A stretch of DNA of 64,000 nucleotides from Dactylis glomerata (Eukaryota; Streptophyta; Magnoliopsida; Poales; Poaceae). Both the position numbers and the translations under genes were made by a program. The notes below the pieces were generated by a model. The model saw only the letters and a program-made list of their open reading frames with translations. It did not search any database and was not told where the DNA came from. Of this stretch, positions 1-10,837 are shown one piece after another. The stretch spans positions 2,170,001 through 2,234,000 of the forward strand of contig QXEO01000431.1 in assembly GCA_007115705.1 (NCBI GenBank). Direction: 5' to 3'. Numbering within the stretch: the stretch's first letter is position 1; each line of letters starts with the position of its first letter.

Positions 1-771
1 ATAACATTACTAGAGTACACATAATATCTGAATAATAACATCTACTTGTTCAACATGATACAAAGCTCACGATCACATAAAGATCACATCATGGGAGAGA
101 GAGGTGAACCACATAGCTACCGGTAGAGCCCTCAGCCCCGGGGATGAACTACTCCCTCCTCATCATAGGAGACAGCAAGGTTGATGGAGATGGCGGTGAG
201 GTCGATGGAGACGGCGGAGACGGCGGAGACGGCGATGGAGACCGATGGAGATGGCTCCGGGGGCACTTCCCCGTCCCGACAGGGTGCCAGAACAGAGACT
301 TCTGTCCCCCGAAATTTGGCTTCGACGGCGGCGGCGCTGCGGAACTGTTCTGGAAATTTCGCCGACTCTCTTAGGGTTTTCCGTCCCGAGGCTTTATATA
401 GGCGAAGGGGCATCGTCAGAGGTGGAGCCAGGCTCCCTCACGCGGGCCCCGCGCGGCCAGGGGGCTGGCCGCGCCACCCCTGCGTGTGGGGCCCTGGTGG
501 CCCCCCTCCTACTCCTCTTCGGATCTCTGGAAGCTTCCGGGTAAAATAAGACTTCAGGAACTTGTTTCGTCCAATTCCGAGAATATTTCCTGTGTATCAC
601 TTCTGAGACACAAAAACAGCAGAAAACAGGGAACTGGCACTGTGGCAACTCGTTAATAGGTTAGTTCCGGAAAATGCATAAAAGTGTCACTAAGTGTAAC
701 GAAACAATAGGCAAATGGTGTAAAAACAAGCATGGAGCATCAAAAATTATAGATACGTTGGAGACGTATCA
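1..771 (-). mobile_element. Athila-like LTR, outer part of a 5' LTR, cut by window edge
   Basis: Read on the minus strand from 771 downward, this begins TGATACGTCTCCAACGTATC and continues with the same opening (bulk similarity over roughly the first 600 bases) as the LTRs at 16244, 23617 and 62117. The LTR runs out of the window, so I cannot tell whether it is a solo LTR or the 5' LTR of a complete element to the left. It abruptly interrupts the gag frame of element A at 771/772, so it is a younger insertion. The presumed target duplication would be TTGGG (772-776); its partner lies outside. A GGAGACGGC-type short repeat sits at about 185-245. No gene is present; open frames here are chance. 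Confidence 0.85.
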
Positions 772-1583
772 TTGGGGAGAACTCGAAAACCAATTCACAA
801 GAAATTTTCGTTCAATATACAAGCGCCCAGCATCACTGGAGGAAGTCAAGGCGTGTGTACAAAGGAAAGGCGAAACTCTACGTTCATTATATACAACGAT
901 GGAGTGTAATCAAAAACTCAGCAGAGGACGTCTTCGACGAACGAGCAATAGACGCTTTTTCGGCCGGGCTTCGTCGCGCAGATCTTGTGGAAGAAATAGG
1001 AAGAACAAGACCTATGACAGTAGCCGAGCTAATGGAAGAAGCCAACAAATTTGCTGATGGCGAGGACGCATATAATAATAAAAGAGGACGTTCACCAGAA
1101 GTCGGCAAAATGAGCAGACAGAGGAGACGACACCGCAACAGGGATAACAAAGGAAGGCGAAATCAGGTAGCCGCGGGCTACGCAGCAGAAGAAGAGGAAG
1201 GATATGTAAACAGGAGGTTTCAGGCAAAAGGAGCAGACAAATTGAGATACTCCGGTCCTTCGGCCGAGGATATATTATACGGACCTTGTCGAATCCACTA
1301 TGCATATCTTGATGGGAAAAGAGTCTCAAATCACCAGATGAAGGATTGTAGAACGTTCCTAAGGCTACAAAGCGCCATGGGTTCAAACCAAGGAGGACAG
1401 CAAGAAGAGAAGCAGACAGCTCAAGGATATCAAATGCAAAGGCTAGCAAGGCACCTAGAGTCAAAAATTTACATATCAGCTATGATTCAACCGGTGCCGA
1501 AGTCGAAGAAAGAGCGGAAGAGCATATCCAGGCAAGTAAACCTAGCAATATCGTCACCCCCAGCTACTACAGAGTACCTGTAG
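772..1583 (+). pseudogene. gag fragment of element A (broken)
   Basis: The reading starts in the frame containing GELENQFTRNFRSIYKRP, a typical retrotransposon gag motif, and shifts frame near 885-900 to continue with YIQRWSVIKNSAEDVF through a basic region to about 1583. The remaining protein (about 270 residues) covers the back half of the gag domain, an RGRSP/RRRHRNRD basic stretch and a possible degenerate nucleic-acid-binding segment. The N-terminus was lost to the insertion at 771. TAG at 1581-1583 and a TGA near 1662 interrupt the frame that leads into the protease. In an intact element Gag packages RNA in cytoplasmic virus-like particles; this copy cannot encode a full one. Confidence 0.8.
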
Positions 1584-1703
1584 TGGTCAGATCAACCAAT
1601 TAAGTTCAGTAGAGCAGACCACCCAAGGAAAGTTCCCAGGCCAGGTCACTCGCCTATGGTTTGAAAGGCACAAATAGGAGGGTACGACATCGGAAGAGTA
1701 TTT

Positions 1704-2273
1704 ATGGACGCAGGGAGTGGCATCAACCTGATATATGCTAGAACACTGAAAGCAATGTGTATCTCGTTGTCGAGTTTAAAGCCAACAGACTGCTCCTTCC
1801 ATGGAATAGTACCAGGAGCCGCAAACTACCCTTTGGGAAGAATAGAACTTGACGTCTGCTTTGGCAGTAGAAGCAACTACCGCAGAGAGAAGCTGGAATT
1901 TGAAGTTATGGACTGGCCGTCACAATACCATGCAATCCTGGGGCGCCCAGCATTTGCAAAATTCATGGCAGTACCTCATTACGCGTATCTTACGCTAAAA
2001 ATCCCAGGACCCAAAGGAACAATTATAGTGCAAGGGAGCTTTGAAGTAGCCAACACATGTGACAAAGAATTCAATAGGATGACGCAAACCTTCGGCATGA
2101 CAGCAGAATATGAGAGGCTAAAAGGAGAAACAGATCATAATGTGCTACCCGACGTTGGACGATCCCTGCCAGATCAGGCTTTCGACACAACTCAAGACTC
2201 GAAGAAGATCCAGGTCCACCCTACAGATCCAAACAAGACGACATCAATCGCGGTGAACTTGAATCCCACATAG
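1704..2273 (+). pseudogene. retropepsin-type protease region of element A
   Basis: The segment opens MDAGSGINLIYA, an aspartic protease active-site motif (D-A/T/S-G). It continues with the AILGRPAFAKFMAVPHYAYL block typical of plant Ty3/gypsy proteases (about residues 70-95). It is in the same frame as gag's second half and as reverse transcriptase, so it belongs to one gag-pol polyprotein. A TAG at 2271-2273 closes it prematurely before the reverse transcriptase. The active-site Asp is present, so the damage is nonsense rather than loss of the catalytic residue. Confidence 0.85.
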
Positions 2274-4607
2274 GAAAGCGCGCTCGTCGAGTTCCTCCGT
2301 GAGCGCTGGGAAATCTTCGCCTGGTGTCCATCAGACATGCCAGGGGTTCCCAGGGAACTCATCGATCACGCATTAAATATAGATCCCAAGGCAAAGCCAG
2401 TCAAGCAACCATTACGACGATTTTATGAACCTAAAAGGAAGGCGATAGCATCAGAATTGCACAGGCTGGAAAATGCCGGATTTATTAGAGAAATAAAAAC
2501 TCCGAGTTAGGTATCAAACCCAGTTATCGTACCCAAGAAGAACACAGACGTACAAAGAGTATGTGTCGACTACACATCTCTCAATAAGCGCTGTCCAAAG
2601 GATCCCTTCCCTCTACCCCGCATCGATCAGATAATTGATTCAACAGCGGGATGCGCAAGGCTTTCCTTTTTGGACGCGTATTCTGGTTACAATCAGATCA
2701 AATTGAAGAAGGAAGACGAAGAAAAGACGGCCTTCATCACACCGTACGGAGTGTTTTGCTACCAGGTAATGCCGTTCGGCCTAAAAAATGCAGGAGCAAC
2801 TTATCAACGGATGATGCAAAATTGCCTCGGGAGCCAAATGGGACGCAACATCCAAGTCTGCATTGATGATGTGGTCATCACTACAAGAGAGGAGCAATCT
2901 TTAATCAGCGACTTGGCAGAAACTTTCGACAACCTGAGCAGGTACAAGCTTAAGCTTAACCCGACAAAATGTTCCTTCGGCGTATTAGCAGGACAACTTT
3001 TGGGGTTCCTGGTATCAGCACGAGGAATAGAGGCGAACCCAGAGAAGATTCAAGCAATTTTAACAATGGGAAAACCCACGAAACTACACGACGTCCAGAA
3101 ACTTGCAGGACGCGTCGCGGCATTAAGTCGTTTCGTTGCTCGATTGGGAGAAAAGGCGCTTCCTTTCTATGCACTTATGAAAAAATCAGATGATAAATTT
3201 GAATGGACAGAAGAAGCAGACGCGGCTTTTGCACAGCTGAAGAAAGTGCTTTCCACGCCACCAGTGCTGGTCGCACCAAAAGAAAAAGAACCACTACTAC
3301 TCTACATCGCCGCAACTCATCAGGTGGTGAGCACAGTACTGGTAGTCGAAAGAAGCGAAGAAGGAAATGCCCACGGCGTCCAGAGGCCGGTATATTTCAT
3401 CAGTGAAGTGCTATCCCCGACAAAACAGAGGTACCCACATTATCAAAAGCTCGCATATAGTGTTTTTACAACTGCACGAAAATTGCGACAGTACTTTGCG
3501 GTGCACCCAATTATAGTGGTCAATGAAGCGCCACTATCGAACATATTGAACAATCCTTCAGCAACAGGATGTGTCTCTTTGTGGGGAATCGAATTATCTC
3601 CCATGGACATCACGTATGAAAAAAGGAAGGCAATCAAGTCGCAAATCTTGCCAGATTTCACAGCAGAATGGTTGGAGCTGCAGAGCACGGGACCGCCAGA
3701 TCTGTCGAGTGTCTGGACAATGTACTTCGACGGCTCTAAGAGAGTACAAGGCACAGGCGCGGGAGTAATCTTGATATCGCCGCACGGCGACAAACTAAAG
3801 TACGTATTAAGGATGAGTTTTCCGCAGGCTTCTAACAATGAAGCAGAATACGAGGCCCTGTTACATGGAATGAAGATGGCCAAAGCATGTGGAGCAACTC
3901 GACTAAAAATATTTGGGGATTCAAACCTTGTCGTCCAACAAGTTATGAATAGATGCGACACAATCAATGACAACATGATGGCCTACGAGAACCTATATCA
4001 CTATCTCGAAGGAACATTTGATGGATGCGAAGTCTCGCACATCAGTAGAAACAGCAACGAAGAAGCCAACAACTTAGCAAATATTGGGTCCCAGTGTTTA
4101 CCCGTGCCATCTGGAGTATTCTGGGAGGAAATAGTGGAAAGGTCAATAAAAAGTGTCAAAAGTTCGACTACTGCAACAGGCTCGGGGGCTACGTCGGAAC
4201 CCGAGGAAGTCATGATGATAGAAGAAACTTGGATGCAGCCGTATCTCGCATACATGATAAATAAACAATTACCAGAAGATGCAGTGGAAGCCAAGAGGAT
4301 AACTCGACGGTCGAAAGCGTTTGTCGTGTTGCAGGGGAAATTATACAAGAAGAGTATTACCGGCGTTTTGCAGCGTTGTGTAACGCCTCAGGAAGGACAA
4401 GTAATACTTAAAGATATACATGGCGGAGTGTGCGGCCATCATGCAAGCAGCAGGGCAATAGCTGCAAAAGCGTTCCGTGCAGGATTCTATTGGTTAACAG
4501 CCATCAAAGACGCAAAAGATATAGTCCGGAAGTGTGAAGCATGTCAAACATTCGCATCTCGACCACATGCACCAGCAGCAGAGCTACAGCCAATACCATT
4601 GTCCTAG
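2274..4607 (+). pseudogene. reverse transcriptase and dual RNase H of element A
   Basis: Reverse transcriptase starts just after the stop at 2273. It is recognisable by LNKRCPKDPFPLPRID (about 2583-2630), SFLDAYSGYNQI, FITPYG and VMPFGLKNAGATYQ. The catalytic box reads CIDD rather than the usual YIDD or YVDD (about 2860). A first RNase H-like connection region (YFISEVLSPTKQRYPHYQKLA) is followed by a second RNase H (MYFDGSK, SNNEAEYEAL, FGDSNLVV), the Tat arrangement. The frame is continuous with protease and integrase but carries an in-frame TAG at 2508-2510 and ends at TAG 4605-4607. The stop at 2510 replaces a position that is usually Trp in relatives, as expected from C-to-T decay of methylated DNA. 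Confidence 0.9.
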
Positions 4608-5465
4608 CCCTTTGCACAATGGGGACTCGATATGGTAGGAAAATTGCACAAATCCTAGCCAGGAGGACATGTTTACATGCTAGTGGCAGTCGATAAATTT
4701 ACCAAGTGGGTGGAAGCAGCCCCGGTAACAACTCAAGATTCAACAGCAGCGATCAACTTTATCAAGTCAATAGTGTTTCGTTTCGGCGTACCATATAGCA
4801 TCATCACGGACAATGGGACAAACTTCACTTCAAAGGAATTCAAGAGTTATTGCGAAGGACTAGGAATCAAACTCAAATTTGCATCTGTGGCGCACCCGAA
4901 GACAAATGGACAAGTCGAAAAAGCCAATGGCCTGATATGTAGTGGGATAAAAAAGAGGCTCTTAGCACCTCTCGAGAAAGCCAAGAGCGCTTGGGTAGAT
5001 GAATTGCCCTCCGTTCTTTGGAGTCTAAGAACCACGCCCAATGCAGCAACTCAAGAAACACCTTTCTTCCTGGTCCATGGCGCAGAAGCCGTGCTTCCAG
5101 TCAAAGTTACACACGAGGCTCCAAGGGTGACGGCATACGACGAAACAACATCAACAGAAGCATTGCAAGACGATGTCGATGCACTAGATGAAGCAAGAGA
5201 TAAAGCATTAGAAAGGGCCACGCAGTATCAACAGAGTCTACGAAACTACCACAGTAGTCGAGTTCGACCACGATCCTTCGTGGTGGGAGATCTAGTTTTG
5301 CGACTCAGGCAAGACAGCCACGGGAAACTAGAGTCCCCTTGGGTGGGACCTTACATCGTTACAGAAGTAATACCAGGAGGAGCTTATCGACTACAAGATA
5401 AGAAGACGGGAAAAGACGAGGGCAACCCGTGGAATGCGGAGCAGCTACGGCGTTTTTATGCGTAG
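4608..5465 (+). pseudogene. integrase of element A
   Basis: The zinc-binding part precedes the stop at 4607 (HGGVCGHHASSRA and CEACQTFAS). The catalytic core follows in the same frame: GLDMVG, an in-frame TAG near 4656, VAVDKFTKWVEA, ITDNGTNF, then NGQVEKANGLI with the expected D, D and E positions. The C-terminal part has the GDLVLRLRQ and GPYIVTEV segments and ends at TAG 5463-5465. Integrase inserts the cDNA into chromosomes. Two nonsense codons prevent translation as one product. Confidence 0.9.
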
Positions 5466-5881
5466 AGTAAATTTAGTGGTATAATTAAACTCGAGTTAAC
5501 CTTCTGAACCCAGAACATGAGGCCATAGGTCGGGTTCCTTGGGTTGAACTCGACAAAATTGTACAAGTATTTCTACTTCTCCGCTCGGGGGCTTCAACAC
5601 TCGGGTCGTACGAAAGAAATTTTTATCGTGACATGGAGATCTTTTTTCACTATAAGGTTGTGCAGACAACCCGATAATATTCAAACAAACTGGTTCACAA
5701 AAGAACCCGATATTCTTCATACCAATTGGTTCGCAAAGAACCCGATATATAGAAAGCATACCTCAGAACAGTGATTTGTTTTCATGGTACTAATGGAAAC
5801 ATCAAAACAAAGTACGAATATCCATTACATATAGCACGGCAGCAAGGATATTATCAAAAGAAACTACATATAAAGCATATC
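5466..5881. other. non-coding stretch of element A after integrase
   Basis: No gene is seen. It carries the first copy of a polypurine-tract-like motif, CTCGGGGGCT (5584-5593), and short repeats of the type AACCCGATATTCTTCA/AACCCGATATATAGAA near 5700-5750. It would be the 3' untranslated tail of the antisense ORF if that ORF is transcribed. Confidence 0.6.
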
Positions 5882-6460
5882 TTAATGAAAGTGGACTTCA
5901 GCTTCATACTCCTTCTGGCACTGAGTGCCGTCATAGATCTTCACGTCGAACTTTGATGTGCCGATATGGAAGTCGAAGGTCATGAAGAAGCCTTGGTGGA
6001 TGTCGTGGTCTTCTGCAAACTGCGACCAACCACCCTTAAAATACTGCTCGCCGTTGCCATCATACCAAACCTCCACTTCGTATGGAGTCCCACTGCCAGA
6101 TTGTTCGCGGAGAACCGCTTCTCGCAGTTCTCGCCCATCCATAAACTTGGTGAAATTCAGCGGCAGACGCTGAATCTCGCGGCACTGCGCCATGGCAATG
6201 CAGAAGAAAGAAAAGATTCTGGGAAGAGCAGCAGGAGCAGCATGAGGAGGAGCGCTTGGACCTAGGGCAGCGCCAGTCACCTTGGGCTTGTTTTTGCTAC
6301 CAGGTGGGCGGCCGGGACGACGCTTAACCGGAGCAGCCGATGACAATCCTGCGGCGGCCGGAGTTGTGTTGTTCTTGTTCTTGCTTCCACGAAGGCGACC
6401 CCGACCTCGTGGCGCCACCGCAGAGCCAAGGTTCAGACGAGAACCATCTGCGTCAGCCAT
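5882..6460 (-). CDS. AT-hook and B3-like accessory protein of element A (antisense ORF)
   Basis: This intact 192-codon ORF lies between integrase and 3' LTR, antisense to gag-pol. Residues 18-27 (RGRGRLRGSK) form a degenerate AT-hook and residues 46-57 (KRRPGRPPGSKN) a canonical one, linked by Ala/Pro-rich sequence. Residues about 82-180 match the B3 DNA-binding fold pattern: IQRLPLNFTKFM, YEVEVWYDG, YFKGGWSQFAEDHDI, GFFMTFDF, KFDVKIYD. AT-hooks bind the minor groove of AT-rich DNA and B3 domains bind the major groove, so a nuclear DNA-binding protein is inferred. The start is the first ATG and follows a promoter-like region (6461-6610). The ORF is open while gag-pol beside it has several stops. 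It resembles the ORF at 53944-54576 in element B in domain order and position. The ORF is observed directly; its role in silencing escape, targeting or self-regulation is unknown. Confidence 0.8.
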   Translation of the reverse strand: MADADGSRLNLGSAVAPRGRGRLRGSKNKNNTTPAAAGLSSAAPVKRRPGRPPGSKNKPKVTGAALGPSAPPHAAPAALPRIFSFFCIAMAQCREIQRLPLNFTKFMDGRELREAVLREQSGSGTPYEVEVWYDGNGEQYFKGGWSQFAEDHDIHQGFFMTFDFHIGTSKFDVKIYDGTQCQKEYEAEVHFH

Positions 6461-6610
6461 GTGGACAAGGGAAAAGGCTAGAAAACCCTAGATGGAGAGA
6501 GAAGATGATGCGGCGGAGGAGGAATTTGATTAGGGTTTTTACCCTTGCCAGAAGGTGCTTTATTTATAAGCACGTATTATCGGGCCCCCGTGATAAGCAA
6601 GGCCCATAAA
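6461..6610 (-). promoter_or_regulatory. putative promoter of the antisense AT-hook/B3 ORF
   Basis: Read on the minus strand toward the ATG at 6460, there is a TATGGGCC site-II-like motif (6601-6608), then GGGCCC (about 6582-6587), a TATA box CTTATAAATA (6561-6570), and a telo-box-like AAACCCTAAT (about 6529-6538). A pyrimidine-rich leader precedes ATGGCTGACG. The TATA-to-ATG distance is about 100 bases. Telo-box plus site II is a known combination in plant promoters active in dividing cells. The motifs are visible; promoter activity is inferred. Confidence 0.6.
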
Positions 6611-7435
6611 CGTATTCTACGAAAGAGTTAAATTCTGCACGTAGCAGACGATAAATACCAAAGGAGAAAAAATAAGGAGGAGAGAGTGTGGTTGCACGAT
6701 ATAAAAGACCTCTCCTTGGGCTCGGGGGCTTGTATACAGGAGACATTACGAGAAAGAAGACGAAGTGAATTTTGAGCCTATGCTTGACTACAAGTATTCA
6801 AACATAGCCTCGGGGGCTACTCCCATCGGGAGCGCTGAGCGCGCACCCGATAGAGGATGAGATAATCAATATCGAGGATGAAGAAAGTATATCATACAAA
6901 CTTCGGCTATATAGTTGACAAAATGCAAAGAGACTACTGTCATCAGGAGCGAGTTTTATGGTTGTTAAAACCCGAATGCCGTGACTTGTCACGAAGGTAA
7001 GACCCCGGGATCCGTCCTGTGTGGCCTGGTATACGCACATGGATGCGCTCTACTGGTATGTATCCGTGTCTACGACGCGAAGAAAATCCTGGTGGACGCA
7101 CTGGGTACCCTGAGAATCACTGGGATTCATTCTTTGTAAGACCTAAATGCGGCAAAAGAATGGGTTTGACTAGTATCCCGAATTCAAGTCCAAGGGGATT
7201 GAATTTGAAGTAGGTGACAAGTATCTGTTCTGGCAGTTAACTGACCTCTTGATCCGTCAGAGTTGTCAGGCTTGTTCATCAAAACCCCTTGCAAAAAAAA
7301 ATATCATGAAAGTAAGTCGAAAGACCAAGTCGAAGATTTGAAGATATGAAGATATCGAAGAATTGATCAAGTTGAAGATTTGAAGATTAGAGATTCAACC
7401 CGAATCTGCAATTCCGGTAGAATCTCAGGGGCTAC
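6611..7435 (+). other. 3' non-coding region and polypurine tract of element A
   Basis: There is no gene. It holds two further CTCGGGGGCT motifs (6721-6730 and 6809-6818) and the terminal polypurine tract CTCAGGGGCT (7424-7433) immediately before the 3' LTR at 7436. The polypurine tract primes plus-strand DNA synthesis. A run of GAAGATTTGAAGAT-type repeats lies at about 7330-7395. Confidence 0.7.
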
Positions 7436-7770
7436 TGACAAGGGTATAGTTAATAGATCCCGTTAGTTGAGTACCCCTGAGGCCCGTTAAGCTAGGCCCA
7501 ATCGTAATGATAGTCGAATACGAGTTCTTACCGTATGTCGATATTGTAATCTGTATCGGACCCTACCCGATCCTCGAGACCTGGCCACCTATATATAGGG
7601 GCCAGGAGGGGACGGTGTGAGGGAGATTGAAAGCAAGCCAGGTTGAACACCCAAGTTTACTTTCGGTACATACTTATTTCGACTAACCTTTACCTTCGAG
7701 TTCATCCGACGCCCTATTTCCCCGATCCTAAGTCCTTCATCTAGGACATTTGTCGAGTTAACCCTCGTCA
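7436..7770 (+). repeat. 3' LTR of element A (335 bp)
   Basis: It begins TGACAAGGG right after the polypurine tract and ends CCCTCGTCA at 7770, giving 5'-TG...CA-3' ends. It contains a TATA-like CCTATATATAGGGG (about 7590-7603), expected to mark U3/R. The boundary is supported by where CACTA sequence resumes; the TSD partner is outside the window. Confidence 0.8.
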
Positions 7771-8051
7771 CTTAGCATCAAGTAAGCAAAAATAGTAATG
7801 TGTACAAGACAGTAACACTCACTTGAAGTTATAAGAAAATAGTATTTCCCATTTGGTTTCTTGTTTCCTTAACGCTCATACCAAGTTATTCTCCGTGTCC
7901 TTGGCATGGTGTTGGAGACTATGCTCGTTCATGATATATGGGTCAACGAACCCACTATCATAGATTCGTCCTTTTTTGCATTTGAGAATCTTCAATCTGC
8001 ATAATATAGTGAGTATAATTATGCATGCAATGAATGAGCTGAGCTAGAGAC

Positions 8052-10830
8052 TTAATTACAAAAATAATACTTACAGACAATAGGCACTAATGATAGATTT
8101 GTCCAGGGCGTCTTGATTGTATAACTGAAATAATTTAGAAAATCGATGTTTATCTCGTCAGTTCCACGGAAGTAATGCTCATCTTTAATTCCCAGTGTGA
8201 TCAAGTTCTTCCCTTCCTTTGAGGCTTCCATGTACCACCGATGCAATTTTCGCATTATTGTTGGTAGATGCGGGATCTCCTCAGATCTGACGAGAGGGTT
8301 CTCGTGCCAGTATGTGTATGATATATCACCCGTGGGGAACTCGCACTGGCTTAAGTACTCAACAATAGTCAAACCATGAGAATCGGCCACTTCTTTGGAT
8401 CATACTGGACATCGGGAAACACTTGGAGCGGGGGGCACGAGTTTTTCTGTTCTCCGAGCTGGGGAACTAATTTCTCGCTTGCACTACTAACTCTCGACCG
8501 CACCTTTGTTGTGTTATATGACTTGAGAATAGAGCGGTCATAGTCTGATGAAAGCCTTGGCTCGGGTTGGTGAAGGGTCTTCAACATTTTTTGCACTTTT
8601 TTTGGATCTAGAGCAGGCGGCTCGGGCTTTTCTTTGCAAAGAAGTTTTTCACTTTTTCATTTACGATCACCGCATTTTCCTCTGGAGTATAGTTGTAAGG
8701 TCTCTTGGCAGGAATCTTAGGTACTTTTGGGAGGGGCTCCTGTCGACGGATCGGTGATCGGTTATGACTCATCGACGGAGCGATGATGGTACACTTACGC
8801 TTTTTGCTCTCAGCCTCAGTGGGCGGAGGTGGCGGAGACGGCTGACGCAGCGGCGGAGAAGGCTGAAGCGCTGGAGACGGGTGAGGCGACATAGACAGCT
8901 CACGTGGCAGAGACGGGTGATGCGCTGGAGACCTTGGCGTCCAATTTGTAAGCACGATGTATTCCTTTGGCCATAGAATGGTGGTTTTTTGGGCTTCCCC
9001 CAACTCATAAAAATCCCCTTCACCTGCAGGTAGTCAAGCTTCAACTGCTCAAATACGCTCACAACTTGATCCACCTCGGCAACAATGTAGCCATGTGGAA
9101 CCGGAGTGCAATGGTAAGTTGGATTAGGTCTAATGGGTAAGGCATAGCCGACCGCCACCTTCATGGTTATGTTCACAACTTTCACATGTAGCTCACAAGG
9201 TGTCGCCACCGTGATATCATCCACTGGGTAGCGAAGAGCCATCGCTGGTTCATCATCATCAGCTGAGAGCTCCGTGGAAGCCACGCTGCTTTTCCCACTG
9301 AGATGTTGGGCCGGTAGCATTGAATGCAGCTTCTATCTTCGGCTGAGATGCGTCGGTACCTTGCTGGCTAATCTGGTTTAATAGATCCTGATGCCACTTT
9401 TGTTTTCTTCTTTCCGAGCCATGCAATTTTCATCCCTTTCCTTTCTTCTCTGACGGCTTCTATCTGGATATTTCTTCCTTTCGACGGGAAACCTGATTTT
9501 CCATGGTTTGGAGCCTGGTGTGGTTCGTATTCGTCCTGGGTGTTCAGCATTCCCAAGGGCGCATGTGAGCTCATCCTTCTCTCTCTCTGTCGGGATGGAA
9601 CCTCCCCTCTTCAACATCCTTTGCTGCACTTCTAAGGGCATCAATGGGAAGGGGGTGTTTGTCATGTTTCTTTTTGTATATATACACTTCCCTTCTGAGT
9701 CCAACGTGCCCCCATGCACGTAAAACCAATCCCTTGTCTAATCGTACCATTTCAATATCTTTGGAATGATCCCTTTAGCAATTAGGTCGTCCTCCATTTT
9801 CTTCCACTTAGGCTTGCCAGACTTGTAGCCTCCTTGCCCCATAGTATGGTGATACTTCTATTTAGCAGCATTTTTCTTATTTATTTCTGACCTTTTCTTA
9901 GCTTCCTCTGATGTCTTGTACTCCGCAAATGCATCCCAGTGGTCTTTTATCTTCTCAAAGGCTCCAATGAACACCGGAGTCTTTTGTTTCTGGACATAAT
10001 CCTTGTCCAATCTTTTCTTCCAGTTGTTGAATTGTGTTGCCATCTTCAAAAGAGTCCACTTCTTGACTTTTCGCTCTATGATATTCATATCAGCATCCTC
10101 CTCATCTGGATCCTCCTCATTTGGATCCTCGTCATTTGAATCAACCTCATTTGGATCCACCTCTGGCACTGGTAGGGTGAAAATTTACCATGAGCCTCTT
10201 CCAAAGTATCTTTTTGAATCTCTTCTCGACAAAACTAACTGCTTCCATCTTTGTCTTCTTCCATTCTCGAATGGTGATCAGGATGTTGTCCCTAACAAGA
10301 ACTCTGCATTGTCTTACCATTTTTTTTACGTGAGCCACGGGAGCAATCGGTTCGCCATCTTCACCGATTTCTTTGATCTTGTACTTTTCATGGTCTTTCA
10401 ACCTTTTGGCTGGACCTGTTTTATTTACGAAGATTGGCTCGATCCGGAGGGCTAAAAGAAGAAAGAGCATTAATATATGTATATACACAAATCAAATAAT
10501 CCATCTAGACAACAGATGCTTAATTGATTAATATATATACCTCGTCGGACTTTGTAATATTTAAGGTTCCACAGGAGCCATCGGCTTCTCCCTCATTGGA
10601 GCCATCGCCTTCTCCCTCACCAGACCCATCTCTTCGGTCTTCCTCATCTCCCTCATCGGAGCCATCTCTTCAGTTTTGCTCATCTCCCTCACCAGAGTTG
10701 TTCAGAAATAGCAAGGTGACATCATCATCTCCATCGCGGATCATTTCCTCGATCAGGTTTTCCTTTTCTTTGTCTCTTCTGAGTTCCATAGTTTCTGCAA
10801 AGACTTACAAGTTATTGTAATGCTACAAAC
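8052..10830 (-). pseudogene. second CACTA gene: Ptta/En/Spm-type plant transposase with DUF8039-like domain, truncated
   Basis: Exon pieces read on the minus strand. 10488-10147 contains QCRVLVRDNILITIREWKK; 10169-9858 an acidic DPNEEDPDEED stretch followed by KMATQFNNWKKRLDKDYV and AEYKTSEEAKKRSEINKKN; 9719-9378 MHGGTLDSEGKCIYT and ELTCALGNAEHPGRIR. These are Ptta/En/Spm plant-transposase motifs. Then 9320-8940 has YPVDDITVATPCELHV, resembling DUF8039, followed by a Pro-rich linker and 8390-8080. The coding sequence reaches a splice-donor-like TGTAAGTA near 8082. A Ulp1-type protease region, usual at the end of such genes, would lie further left beyond element A. Frameshifts and stops break the frames (for example near 8600 and 9370). 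The 5' part with EPSASPSLEPSPSPSPD-like repeats at 10560-10690 is seen only in the opposite frame and is not claimed as protein. Confidence 0.7.
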
Positions 10831-10837
10831 ACAACTA

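Larger units (their letters stand above)
772..7770 (+). mobile_element. Ty3/gypsy element A, Tat lineage, 5' end missing from window
   Basis: The order is gag, protease, reverse transcriptase, two RNase H-like regions, integrase, a long 3' region with an antisense ORF, a polypurine tract and a 335-bp 3' LTR. A second RNase H after the degenerate first one (MYFDGSK near 3720) and a long region between integrase and 3' LTR are known traits of the Tat lineage. The 5' LTR and start of gag are not seen because the Athila-like LTR at 1-771 cuts gag. The right end lies within an intron of a CACTA gene, so element A probably inserted into that transposon. The expected TSD on the right is CTTAG (7771-7775); the left partner is outside the window. 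Confidence 0.9.
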
